In this document: piece after piece, positions 45,588 through 58,300 of the stretch
How positions within the stretch are numbered: position 1 is the stretch's first letter
Layout of the letters: each line of letters begins with the position of its first letter
Source of the DNA: Polytrichum commune
Taxonomy: Eukaryota; Streptophyta; Polytrichopsida; Polytrichales; Polytrichaceae
Assembly (NCBI GenBank): GCA_950295325.1
Contig: OX485809.1
Coordinates: 8,122,001-8,186,000, forward strand
DNA: 64,000 nucleotides
Direction: 5' to 3'
Program-made: the position numbers and the translations under genes
Notes under the pieces: model-generated
Told to the model about the DNA's origin: nothing
Databases searched by the model: none
The model's input: only the letters and a program-made list of their open reading frames with translations

Positions 45588-48326
45588 ATGACGAAGATCT
45601 CAGTCACGGCATATTGTGCAGTGGCTTTGGCCCTGGTTTTGGTGCATATCAGCGTACAGACCTGTGAGGCAGCACGCTATGCACGGGAAGGTTTGAGTTC
45701 GTTTTATGATAGCAGTGAACCTGGGGCAGCTTCCTTGTCGTCCTCCGGGACTCCGAGGGGCGTGACATACCGGCCACCGATTGTCAACGTCAAGTATCAT
45801 GAAGGAGGAAGGGTAAGTACTAACTTTCAACCTCAGTTTTTCAAAATAGTGGGAGCTCAGTCAATCTTGAGTCTCGATCGTGTCTATCGAACAGCAGTTA
45901 TACATCAGATTAATCGTAAAATTGTTTCCATTAATCCATTGTCTAAGCTGTTGGAAACAGTTTTTTGTATAGTTGAAACACACTAAATTTAATCAAGGAG
46001 TAATACCGGGACTAAATAATTACCATCAACAGTAATGCTGCTTGGTGCCCTTCTTGTGTTGTCTTAGGATTTTTTTTCACTAGGTAGACTATGACATTAT
46101 AAAACCTTGAGGTTTCCTTATCGACTTGTCTCAGTATAAAGATGTTTTTCGCAATGAATATATTGACCTTCAGATTCAACATTGACCTATTTTGGAACTG
46201 CTTTTGTAGTAAGGCAAGCATCAAGAAGACTACAAATTCCAAGAAATTCCCTAAATACCTAGGGATGTGGACGTTGACTTACTTATGATTGGTTCTAATT
46301 GACCATTGACTCTGACAATGCCAACCTCTTCTGCTTTAGACACAAACATGGTCTCAATGAATTCCTCTCAATAGATAATTCCGTCTTTCCAGTTATGTTA
46401 CTTCTTTTTGCGAAACAACAAACCATCAGTACATTAGAAGCATGAGAAGTGTTTCAGAAACCGTTTACATTCTAATGGGGGACAAGGTATACACCAACCC
46501 TGAAGCTTCTCCAATTTAGGATTCTTGCATGTTCCCTGCCCTCTCCAAGAACCACTACACATGTTCTTCCTAAACGAAGAATGTGTCATGGAGACTTCAT
46601 GTTTCACTCCGCATTTTTACCATCATCACAACAATGTGCAGATCATGTGGAAACCGGTAGACATCTACTTCGTGTGGTACGGCACATGGACAGAGCAACA
46701 GAAGAATGTTCTTCGAACGGCCACAAACTCCCTCACTCCAAAGCACCCGATCTGACAATGGCCGAGCTTAAGCAACATGTACAAGCTCGTGACGGAGTAT
46801 TACCAAGAACTTCCTGGAGAATCACGAAAGTATGCAAGCAAGAGCGTCACCATAGCCGGTGAAATTGACGACGCATACTCGTTCGGTCAGACAATCAACC
46901 CCGGCATCGACCCCGTGGTCATCATCGGTAACCACATCGCTAATTATAGCCTTCCGGAGGACTACGAGCAAGGAATTTACTTCCTCTTCACCTCCGGGGA
47001 CGTCACATTCAATGGGCCAGCTTACTGCGCCTACCGGTCTTCCAATTGCAGTGTAACAACCACGAATAACTGCTCCGACTGGTTAAGCAATAACTTCCTC
47101 TACGCATTTGTCCCCCTCCCGTCCGAAACCAACGGCATTCTCATTGGTTGCAGTCCGTTCAATTCACCACCTGCAGTGACCAATCGTTTGGATGTTGGAC
47201 GGGCTCCGAACAAGGAGGTTTCACCCGACGGAGGGCTTGATGCTATGATAAGCAATTACATTTATGAGCTTCTGGCAACGATTGTGGATCCGTATTATAC
47301 TGCGTGGATGTATAATGTCGATCCGGATTTGTGCGAATTCAATTTTGCCGCGGGAGATTGGTGGTACTGTAATCTGCCGAGCTTTTACCCCGATTTCCCT
47401 ACCAACACTTCGGAATGCTACAACTTCCTGCATACGTTGGTGGAGCCTAAGTCCAAGGCATCCTTCAATGTTTACGGCGACCATGGATCCCAGTTTCTGA
47501 TTCAGAAGATCTGGAGCTTGGAGATCAAGGGATGCGCCACTCAACCTGTTGGTGAGTCTTCCAGATTCAAATGACAATGTATAGTGGTTGCCATGTAACA
47601 TATCTACACTAACAATTATACTTAGTGTCACCGGTTGAACATTCTTTGTCATTCCTTGTAAAAATGAATTTGGGTATCATAGATTTACAACGTTGTAATC
47701 ACTGTCACTTGCTTAGTGTTTGAAATGGCGATTTTATCAGCGTTTGCAAGCTCTCGTTGTTTCAAAGTCCCGCAGTATGAGCAGCTCAATCCATTCTAGG
47801 TTCCAACGAGTCAGAGATCCTTGCAAGTCCCAGATTTGCGTCCTAGTTTGACCTGTGCCGTCATCTTCCCGCGCCAACGGGGAGCGGCTCGGAACGGTAG
47901 TGCGCCAACCACATAAGGTCCACATGACACAATAAGCTTCATGGATCTCGTATGTGTAATGTTATACAGAGAATTGTGCCGCCAACACCGTGGTGCTGCA
48001 TAAACCCAAGGGAACCATCCAGAAAGGTTTGTTCTTCGGTGGAGTCGGGTTGCAAGTCTACGCCCCTGGCCAGAGCTGCAAATGGAAAATTCTGGTGCCG
48101 GGTGCGAAGTTCATCACCCTCTACTTCGAAACGGTTGCCCTCACCTCCGACGCACTGGATTTTATCACAGTGGGCCACGAGAATCATGTGCAGAAGAAGC
48201 TGACTGGGTTTGGGAAGAACATAAGGGTGACAGTCTTTGGAGACGAGGCCAGCATACACTTCAACTCGTATGGTGGTAGAAGTCCCCAACCAGAGTCGGC
48301 GGGCTTCATCCTTCACTACGCTGCAG
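45588..48326 (+). CDS. EXORDIUM-like secreted protein with a C-terminal CUB domain
   Basis: EXORDIUM/PHI-1 proteins are secreted plant proteins of the apoplast linked to brassinosteroid-dependent growth. Exon 1 (45588-45812) encodes a signal peptide (AYCAVALALVLVHISVQTCE) and the start of the mature protein. Exon 2 (46642-47551) holds the family core: VDIYFVWYGTWTEQQKNVL, YYQELP, PDGGLDAMISNYIYELLA (the family's DGM.....LA), and SFNVYGDHGSQFLIQKIW with a final GCAT. Exon 3 (47970-48326) encodes a CUB domain. Splice phases agree (0, then 1, then 1). Exon 3 ends at a possible donor in phase 1; either another exon follows or the frame reads through to a TAA at 48425-48427. One oddity: an in-frame TGA at 46753-46755 in exon 2, between LTPKHPI and QWPSLSNMYKLV. 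Confidence 0.85.
46753..46755 (+). other. In-frame TGA in the EXORDIUM core exon
   Basis: The frame before it (46642-46752) and after it (46756-47551) is the same, and both sides match the family, so the stop is a point change rather than an intron boundary or frameshift. CGA to TGA at a CpG is the simplest origin. If real it truncates the protein after about 112 residues. Confidence 0.8.
47970..48326 (+). CDS. CUB-domain exon of the EXORDIUM-like gene
   Basis: This 357-nt, phase 1-1 exon reads ENCAANTVVLHKPKGTI, then SCKWKILVPGAKFITLYFE, LDFITVGHE, KNIRVTVFGDEASIHFNS and SAGFILHYAA. The order C...G.I......C.W.I.......L.F......D.I.V......(V/L).V.F......GF...Y is that of CUB domains, which are extracellular beta-sandwich binding modules. 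CUB domains are rare in land plants and I know of no EXORDIUM family member carrying one. Confidence 0.75.
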
Positions 48327-48427
48327 GTGAATCTTTAGAAACTCTTATGCCAATCGTGTATGTTTCGTCTAGCGTGCTTGAGGTAAGGTACCCAGGACTA
48401 AATCGCCTACTCACATTGTGGGTGTAA

Positions 48428-50474
48428 GTGCACGGGCACCACAAAGAGATGGGATCGTGTGTTGAAAATTTGTGAACCATTCTGGACCCAGTAGTCAACC
48501 TAAATATTGCGGGCGATCTACATGATCGTTAAAGAAGAAAGAGCTTGATCTCCACTTGACAATTAATGGATAAGATACTGCCCGAGAATTGGTTGCAGAC
48601 GCAACAGTGCGCGTGTTAAGGGTTGCTTCCTTGGAACTTGACTTTCAAACGAATTTGATGTGTAGGTCACTTTGTGTGCATAGTAATTTGAGCTAACATG
48701 GACACTTTCTGTTTTGCACCCTCCGAGTGTATCAAACATGGAATTAATTACAAGATTATTAGCAAATTTTCATCATCAAAGTGAGGATTCTTTTGTCCTT
48801 CTAAATAATAGTGTTTTTAGGCCATGATGTTTTTAGCGTATGTCCTTTTAAACTTGCGTGTGAAACAATCAAGGTTTCACCAACCAAATCCTCGGGGAAG
48901 CAATGGAAGTATTTGTAGTGGCCAAACGTGTATCTTTTCAATGTTACTCATGATGTGGGTTGTGTTATATTGTTGCAGGTCATTAGTTGTAACTTCCATT
49001 TCGTCATTCAAGCGGCCCATTCGTTCAAGTTTTCCATGTTATGGCGTATGGAGTTGAGTGGAGAACATGTCAGCTTCCAAATAATAGACACCATCAAGTT
49101 GCATTGATTTACAAACTCATAGTCTAGCATTTGTGAGAACCCGATTACTTAAGAACAGCGGTGTTGATGCAATTTGAAACATGTGAAAAAAATTGTTAGA
49201 AATTGAGAGCAAGAGCTCAACAAATTTGATTCTTTACAAACTTATCATGCTTCCAGTTTCGGTGAATAATCTTGCTCACATGCATTTGGTTTCTTAAAGG
49301 GTGCCGCTCATGTCAAGTATCATTGTTGTAAGCTGTGAACACCCTCTTGTAATGAAAGAGTTCCCCTCCCATTTCACTTGTATGCCTTGATGTTTATGAG
49401 AATGTTGGTACAACACGGACCAAACTAGTACCTTGGACAAATTCAACACTTATTAGCATGTGATTTTGAAAGTGCCGAAATTTATGCATGGAAATCTCGA
49501 GATTGAGTTGGAGTTTTCACTATCCTCATTTATTTTTAGAATAAATGTTATGTTTAATGTGTGCATGTATTATGGTCTTGATGATTTTGGTGTGCCCATT
49601 ATCCCGGAAAGAAGCATGAAGGGGATTGCGTTACAAGTGCTTCATAATTCATATGCATGGGTACAATAGAGTAGGACGAAGCATGTTTTGCCTAGTAGCC
49701 TTGCATGAATCAAGGGTTACCGTAGTATAGTTTCCCTTGAAATACTTGTACCAAAATGGTTACAAGAAGAATTCTCTCTTGATTAGGTCATGGGTATGGC
49801 AAGTATAAAGTATCTCAAAACTTGCACAACAAAGGTGAGTAACTTGGACGTTGTGTGTCTTACTTGTTAATCATTCTTATTGACTGTATAGGTGGGAGTG
49901 ATGATTGTTAATTGCCATGGTAGATATTTGAGATGCCAACTCGGTAGTTTATTTTGAATTAGTGTTTCCCACCTCTCTAAGTTGAAGTTAGGGATTTCCT
50001 ACCCATATTTGCGAATGTGTGTGAACATTCTTAGTATAAAACTTCTGTATATGCAAGAAAAAGTTTTGTATGACAATTTAGAAATGAGGAGGGGAGAAAA
50101 ATATGTAAACATTCTAACGTTCAACTCACAAAATATTGAAGTGCATCAAAGTTTAGTTTCCTTCGCCAATCAAGATTGCCCTGACAATCATATTAACTTT
50201 TGGACCTTGAATAATGTACATATTCTAAGCGGGAAGTCCAATCGCATTGTGGCACGTGTCCTTCTAGTGTTCGTGATGGAAAAGTTGTGTAGTTTCACAA
50301 ATGTCATTATCACATTTGATGCGATGGAGAAAGTAAGTTAAGATGGCATTGATTGTACTCAAGTTTTTGTCTCCCAGTTATTGGAAGCATGTAAACCGCC
50401 TATGTTGTGAACATGGGTTGGGAGAGAATCTTACCTTTTGGAAAAAACATTAATAATAAATTTTGGAAATAAAT
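48428..50474. other. Intergenic, no gene recognised
   Basis: A 119-codon open frame at 49982-50341 has no family I recognise and no codon pattern that convinces me. Possible last exon(s) of the EXORDIUM-CUB gene could lie in the first part. Confidence 0.4.
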
Positions 50475-51310
50475 TTTACATGGGTCCCAAGCCCCACTCA
50501 TGTTAGCAAGTCCCAACTTGTGAGCCTCAAGTTATCACTAAATATCATTCAATATCATTAAAGTTGAATGTTGATTATTTTATGCACGTACATTCAAGGG
50601 ACTTGGGTTGAGAGTTGGCTCTAGTTTTTATTTTCTCAACCCAACTTGTAGCACAAGTCCCAAGCGTCACCTCCAAAAAGTGTTGCCATGTAGGCATCCA
50701 CGTCATAGTTGGGACTTCAGACTTCGGACCCCATGTAAAGTGGTAAGTTCCAACTTCCATGCTCTCAATGGTTGAGATTGCATGGATTGACCTCATGTGA
50801 CTTGGGACTTAGGACTTCGGCTCTTAAGAGCATATTTACAATGTACATGTTGTATTGTCCTTCCTCTTCATTAAGACACATTTGATCACACAAGGAAGGG
50901 TCGTATTATCTTAATGGCTTATTATTGGTAATATGACATTTTGGTCTCAAATGTTTATCCTACGAGAATTCGAAAGGTGAAAGACTTGTGACGATGAGTT
51001 AAAGAGCAGTTGGTATGTTGTAGTGAATGCTCTTGAGCTTTGGGAAATGATAACATTAGTAGGAAAGTTATAACTTTTAGGTGGGGAAAATACAAAGGTT
51101 TCAATGTCTTTAAATGGGGAAAAATTGCACATAATGGGTGGCCATCCATTCGGATGTTACTAAAACGTCATGTGTTGTAAGTTATCAATAAATAATGGAA
51201 AGATGAAACTTAAGTTTGTCATGATTTTGGGCATTCAACTAGAACCGTGCACTGGTAGGAGAGGCATACTATTAACAAATAACCAAGAAGTCATATTAAT
51301 TGAGCTTGTT
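50475..51310 (+). repeat. Inverted repeat of about 830 bp, copy B
   Basis: The partner of 42081-42905 in opposite orientation. It shows the same order of blocks: the MITE-like part first, then the AACATTAGTAGGAAAGTTAT region, then GGTAGGAGAGGCATACTATT. Similarity stops abruptly at both ends (50475 and 51310). Confidence 0.85.
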
Positions 51311-54300
51311 CCAAGAATCGAAGTGTCAAAAGGCAATTCAACCCTGTTGGCAACAAAGTTCAAATTCAATATACCAAAGACGCTCTTGTCGAGAGATAGA
51401 TAGATTAATAGAGAAAAAAATCACTATAATTTGTTATAAATGCATATTCATGGGAACTAGAAACCCTTGAAACAAAAATTGGAAAAGGACAAATGTTGTC
51501 ATCCTTCCAATTGCCTTCATTAAAGACTAAGAAGATTCAATAAGAATTTTAGTTATTATAGAGAATTCCTAACTGCTCTACTACTATGTGTAGAACTCCT
51601 AATTATTGTTGCCCTCAATTCAATGGTAAGAATTCCATCATTGTCGATGTGATAAGAGAGCCACATCGAGAGGAATCCGATCGTATCATATGTGTTGGAA
51701 TTGCGAACGGACACTTTATTCACGCCGGCCCCTTGCTAAAAAGGGACCGGAGTTTCTATCTATCTATCTATCTATCTATGTTGGAATTGCTAAAAGCTTC
51801 CAAGTCCTTTAGAGTTGTTTTTTAAAATCCATGCATACAACCAGGTATTTAGGGATATCATGAAACGGGTTGATCTCCTTAATAAATCACTATACATATC
51901 ATTAGGTAAGGAAACATTGTCAAAATCAATGTACAAATGGCTCAAAATCCACAAGATCTCCTTCCTACTAATTCTTCAAATTACACAAGATCATTGGAAT
52001 TTGCAGTGAAGTAATCATTACATGCATCTAGAGGTTTTTCATTCACATTTGCTCATAAGATAGTTGATCTATCTATCTATCTATCTACCTTTGTGTATGC
52101 AAGGTTGTCATTTCTTATCTTTGTGAGGCATGTTTGAGCACCATAATCATAACCTTTGTTATGGTTGGAGAAGAATCAACCCAAAAAATGTAGGATGAAT
52201 CTTTGACAAATCGTTCTTGGTTTACGATATGCAAGCAAAGGTTTCACGAAATTCCACCAATTTCATTTTTTACAATGATTCAGGTGTCGATTGCAAGAAC
52301 GTGAAGCCGGACATTTTGGAGAGGCACCTCAAAGAGGTCATGGCAGCGTGTCATAAGTATCAAGTAGCTAAATCAATTCCCACTTGTGTGCACACATGGA
52401 GAGGCATTCGGGGATTGAAAATTGTTGCCATTACTTCATTTGTGTTAACAACTTCTCAAGTCAAGATGATCACGTGAACATGGCGTGGCTTGGTCCAACT
52501 GCACAAATGTGTCTCAATGTGCAGTTAATGGGGAGCTGCGTTCCGGGACCCGTGCCGGACCTTGCATGCCCGCCCGCGTTTGGGACCCGTGCCCAACCAT
52601 GGGCGCCCGCCACCTAGATTTTTTCAACCGTTGGATGAATATTACCAAGTGAGCGGCTCAGATTGTGGGAGCCGCCCACATGCCCGGCTCCCTAATCCGC
52701 GCCTCAGTGACGCGGGTGCGCGATAGTCTGTATGAGCCCCCACACGTCTTGAAGTCAAACTTTACTTGGTCTACAAAAGTGGAACTAGATTTAACCCTTA
52801 ACTTCCAAAGAGGCCCGTTTTGGGCTTATGAATGACTCTTGAAGGCAAATTCATCCAAAAGAAGGTGCTAGGAAGATCACAATGAGTATCATTATATACC
52901 TCACGAACTTTTCTTGTCAATGGCCATGATCACATTCCATAATGAAAAGATGGTTGTTCACTAGAGATTTTTAAAGTCAAGAATGAACTAACTCTTCATT
53001 TTTTTAATACATTATTGTATAAAGCAAAGTCGTATTATTTTGATTGAAAACTGTTAAATTTGTGAAGATTCTTTTTCTTACCTTGAAATTTTTTTCTTAG
53101 AATAATATCAAAAGTTGGATTTTTTGCATATTTATATATTATATAATAATATACATAATAATAAAATATATCACAAATTCTTGAATTTTATTGATTCTAA
53201 TTTGATTATTAAATTTACTAATAATGATACCGTATTGATGTGATCTTGAAATCATTAGCAATAAATTTTCTTTAAGATAAAATAAATTTGAGCTCTAGAA
53301 AGCTTACTTTTTAGATGATCCAATGAAAACATAATATGCTCCGGAAGTAAAGGGTTTACACAACCTACAACAAAGAGGATGTGAAAACAAGGTTCATATG
53401 TGACAATGTTGATATGATATATGTGGTGCACATTTGAATAGGTAGGTCATTTATATAACTTGAATCTCCATGTACATCCTTCTATATATGTATGTGATAC
53501 GAATAAAAGGAAGCAATTAATAACAATGTAGTTTGGACGAGATCATTTTTTAAATGATTAGCAGTGATATAAAACAATAAGTAAGCTTAAACACCTTAAA
53601 AGTAGACAAACCCAATTTCATTAAGCAATTTCACATAAGTGAAGTACTTGAGTGATTTTTCATAGGTTTGGAAATTGTTATCACAATGTTTACTAAAAAT
53701 TCACAATTTACTCCTAAGTTTTGAGATTACTGTAAATTTCCAAAGCCATGATTCTCATCCGATCCATATTCACAACATAAGTCAACCTATTTCTAATAAC
53801 TCGAAGACAAAAACTTTAGCAAAATTAATGCCCTTTTCAAGGCACTCAAATCCGTGACCTTTTAACTCACTCTTTCAATCACACCGAATGTGAAGGCTAC
53901 ATATGTGATTCTTCAAGATTTTTTCCATCATATTTGAAAATGATGGTTCCATGTGTGGAACTTCATAGCCTTGGGGGACTATATGTATTGAGATTCCAGG
54001 GGGGGGGGGGGGGCGGGGCAGGGGGGCTTATTGGAAATGGGAATGTTAGGATTCTACCGTAAACAATATACTAAGGTCCACAGTGGACATCTTAGACCAG
54101 TGTGGATTAGCAACTAAGTGTGTGACATGCCTATTGTGGGCATGTTCAAGCACAAAAATATGTATGTGAGCCAGATACTCCCTATTTTAACTAGTTGTGT
54201 AAAAAGTGATGCCATCTTTAACTAACTCATTCATCAAGTGCACTTTTGGAAATCAAGTGATATGAGATTTGGGTTCAAATGCACGACTTCGATGCCTTCG

Positions 54301-55159
54301 AAAGGAAATATATATACTTGCAACATCAACAATTAATGTCGCATTGTATGACCGTACTTTTAATTTCTCCGTGACTTAAGATAATGTACAAAAAGAGGCC
54401 CGGTGAGGGCTTGTAGAAATGGTTGATATGGTTGAGCATTTAGCCCCCTATACCCTTAAATAGTTCATTGAACTTCAGTTTACATACATACATATATAGT
54501 ACATACCATCCAATCCCAAAAGGAGTCTCCAAGGTAGCAAAGAATGACGTGGCCTCACGAGAGGCCAGAAGCTCATTTCACTCCCCATAGACTTCTTCTC
54601 GACAAACATGTGACAAAAGAAAAAAAAGGAAGAAATGTGGGAAAGGTGGGGGACTACCTATAGTGCAAAAGGTGGGCATGGTGGGGGAAACTTACTAGGG
54701 GGAGGTGGCATGCATGGAGCTAAGGTGCTGGTGACATGGCACGGGCAATAGGACAAAGTAGGAAAAATTAATCAAAAAGCAAAGAGAGTTCATTGTTTGT
54801 TTAAAGCACTTCATGGTGGTGGATCAGGGTGGCCTATGTACATGGACATGGACATACATGCATGAGCAGATGATTGCATGGTTGCACATGTGCATGGGGT
54901 TGGGTTTAGTTGGGATATTCATTCATACGCATGGGTTCAACATGCCGGGATGGGAAGCGTCCAAGTTAGTCTGATTTAATGTGAAATTAAAATGGTGCAT
55001 CATATTAATTAAAGTGGCCTTCGTGACTTTGTTATTTGACATCTAATGTCAAATGCATCCTCTCTAGTTGTTGCCTAATGATTGCAAGACAATTAATGTG
55101 GGTAGACAATGAAAAATGTGGGCCACACTAAATCAAGATAAGATGTGTAGTGTAACTTA
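51311..55159. other. Mostly AT-rich intergenic DNA
   Basis: Features seen: (TATC)n tracts at 51756-51779 and about 52068-52086, a very AT-rich stretch at 52980-53330, a G homopolymer at 54000-54013, and a short coding-like stretch at 52291-52360 (after ATTCAG: CKNVKPDILERHLKEVMAAC) of unknown family. From 51586 a frame contains RIICVGIANGHFIHAG, faintly like the HFV region near the end of plant MULE/OTU-type elements; I do not rely on it. Confidence 0.45.
52528..52692. mobile_element. GC-rich island, possible small MITE
   Basis: It starts GGGGAGC and ends GGCTCCC, with TAA close to both sides. GGGACCCGTGCC is repeated inside, and the subterminal CAACCGTTGGATGAATAT recalls a motif common in plant MITEs. 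The terminal repeat is too short to be sure. Confidence 0.35.
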
Positions 55160-55353
55160 ATGACCTCAAATGGGAACAAAGTTGGAGCCCACAAAAGTAT
55201 TGAGAGTTTGCATGGAGTCCCTCCCGTCAACGCCCGTCATCACCATTTCTCTTCTCCTTGGCCTGCAAGGCTTCGATGGCGGTGGTCGACTGATGCATCG
55301 GAATTCGGGGGAGCGACATTGCATCATGCGCCATGCGCGATCCATTCATCGCC

Positions 55354-58300
55354 ATGGATCCTTCAATTCCAGGTGCTCTTCATCACATTCGTGTTTGCCT
55401 CTTTCACGGTCGTCATTTTCCCTCTGTTTTCCCGTTATTTCACCATGCATCGAGTTCATCATCGCAAACCCTATGACTCTGTTTTGGCTGAGAATTGTCG
55501 CTATTTGAAGTTGGGAATGGTGCATTGTTTGTTTTATGCTTGCATAACGTGCTTCGACAATGTAACCGAATCTCTGGAATTCTTTTCCTATGTGCTTACC
55601 GCACTTATTAACGTGCCTTCACGATGCAACTTGTCAATCAACGCAAACCCTATCCCTCTGTTCTGGCTGAGAATTATCGCCATTTTGAAATTTTGAAATG
55701 GTGCATTGATGATGTTATGCTGCCTTACGTGCATCGACGATCTTATGCTGTCTTACGTGCATCGACAATGTACCTGTACATGTGGAGTTATTTTCCTGTA
55801 TGTTTCCCGCACTTTTTCACGTGCCTTCATTATGCATCTTGACAATCGCAAACCCTATGCCTCTTTGGCTGAGAATTATCGCCATTTTGGATTCCGGAAT
55901 GGTGCATTGTTCATGTTATGCTTTGCCTTACGTGCATCGACAATGTACTTGTACCTCTGGAATTCTTTTTCTGTGTGTTTCCCGCGTTTTTTTCACGTGC
56001 CTTCATTATGCATTTTGTCTATTGCAAACTCTATGCCTCTTTTTTGGCTGGGAATTGTCGCCATTTGAATGCCGGAACGGTGCATTGTTCATCTTATCCT
56101 TTGCCTTCCGTGCGTCGACAATGTACCCGAACCTCTGCATCGGACAATGTATCTGCACCCCTGGAGTCAGTTGAGAGCTGTGATTTTGAAATTAGGTCGC
56201 CATTTGAAATTTGGTAAGGGTGTGTTGTTCGTGCATCAACAATGGATCTGTACCCCTGTACTCGATCGCAGTCTCTATGCCCCTGTCGTTGAGAACTTTT
56301 TCATGCTTAAGTCGCCATTTGAACTTGGGAGCGGTGCAAAATATGTTGTCATGGATTGAGAACTGTAGCCATTTTCTGTTTCCAGAACGGTGCATTGTTC
56401 ATCGAATGCTTGCCTTATGTGCATTGACAATGCATCTGCACCCTTGGAGTCGGTTGAGAGCTGCTGATATTGGAATTAGATCCCCATTTGAAATTTGGTA
56501 ACAGTATGTTGTTCATGCATTGACAATGTATCTGCACTCTCGCAACATGCTTTTGCACTTGTAGGTTTGTTTGAATTGAATATTTGCAACAAGAAGTAAG
56601 TGAACATTTATTGAAATCATGTTTGAAGGTTTTAGCTGACAGAGCTCATAATTGTGAATGCAGGGAAGGCGAGTGCCAATTCACTTATCGAGCAAATCAC
56701 GCAGATACGTGGGAGAAGCATACCATTCTTTCGTCCAAAGAGTGCACTATTGACCACCGAGGCATGCCTGGTACTTTTCCTCACTCCACTTCTTCCCACT
56801 ATACTTAACGGCCTTGCACATTATTTAGGTACAAAATAAGGCATAAATATTAGTCAGTTGTGATTAGTGATTGCGCTCTTGTATGTGAATAGTCGAGCTT
56901 TGTTTTTGTTAGTAAGTCATGGAGATACACCATCTTAAGTACGAATGGCATCATCATTTATGCAGGAGAGGACCTGGTGTCAGCTTCCTTGCATTTCTGG
57001 TCAACATACATGGCATTGACTTATATATATATATTCTGAGTTTTAGCAATTAATGTAGAACATGTTGTTCTGCTTGAAAGTAGATTTGCATTTGGATTCT
57101 AAATATGCTGTGTTTAAGTGTTTGCAGGTGAAGGATGTCCTTTATATGCTGCAGGGCTTTGCGAGTACATACTTTCCATGGAATGAAACAACTCAGCAGT
57201 TTTCTGTTGAAAGTGGACTCCATGTCTCACATTTGTCAATGTCCAGCCTCTACAATTTACTTGTACCATTTGTTGCTGCAGCAACTAACTTACAGAAAGT
57301 GGAAATATTTGTCAAGAAAGTGGCAGCTGAAACTACTGGAAGCTGGTTGAAATGCAGGCCTCAAGGCTTGCCTACCCTGGAGGCATTTGCAAATGCAGTG
57401 GCTATGCGTCTTCAGGTAGGCAATGACAGATCTGCTGGGTGAACTAGCTGGCAATTTTAGATGACCTGCTTGCTTTGATGGCAAGTTCAAATACTTGGTG
57501 GATCGGGGCAATGCTTGAATTTTGGTTTCACGGTTATGTCAGCTATGATATCAATGGAAGTTGTTGGTCACAGAAGTGAACATAAGGATAGAGATTAGCA
57601 TTGAAAAATGAGAAAATAGGCCTGTCCTTTTGAGGCTAATCAATCTTAGGTGTAACTATTTGTTAGGGAAGGAATTGTATTTAAGACATTAAAAAAATCA
57701 TGGAGATAACATTTGGGCAAATGGACAGTGTCTACGCAAGCCTGCGCTGGAGAAGGAACTCGAGGCAGTTGCTGGTGGAGCAGGAACCTCTGTCACCCTC
57801 TTGAGCCTTATGGCCTGCATGTCCTGGTTAGTGTTTGTGCAATTTTCCCCAGCAAATCATGAACACTTCCCTTGAACAACATCTTATTTTATAGCATGAC
57901 CAAAGCTCTTGTCTGGTTTCAAGTTGTCCACTGATTGATGGTTTATCTTCAATTCTGAGGTTGCTATGAGCTGAAAGAGATGCATCTGTTTACATGGGAG
58001 GGCAGGGTTTTTGCAGGGTCTGAGTTTCTGAAGAACGTTGTTGAAAATGCTGCACCTGATCCTGATCTTTTGTTCGAGAAATCATCTAGTGCAGCAGAGT
58101 CAGCCTCTCATATTCTGACGTCTCTTTATGAGCAGCTTGATGATATCTGCCTTTTAGAAGATGGAGAGGTATGTCGATCAGAACTGTGACAGCTTTATGA
58201 AACTACACTTGGATTGTTGTGACCCGTGGCCTTTGTATTGTCCCTCTTTTTCTCACCGAATCCTTGTATGAGGGTCAGTGATGGTTTTCTTGTTCAATGT

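Noticed and set aside
46753-46755. Selenocysteine or programmed readthrough at the TGA
   Set aside because: Land plants lack the selenocysteine machinery, and the position is not a known functional residue; a nonsense change is simpler.
47221-47652. Minus-strand ORF of 143 residues
   Set aside because: It is antisense to the GC-rich EXORDIUM exon and has no similarity of its own.
51586-51825. MULE/OTU-like transposon remnant (RIICVGIANGHFIHAG)
   Set aside because: The resemblance is a few residues long and no other domain is nearby.
55706-56501. Several overlapping ORFs of about 100 residues with a repeated peptide pattern
   Set aside because: They are open frames through the intronic tandem repeat, in shifting frames and without conserved reading.
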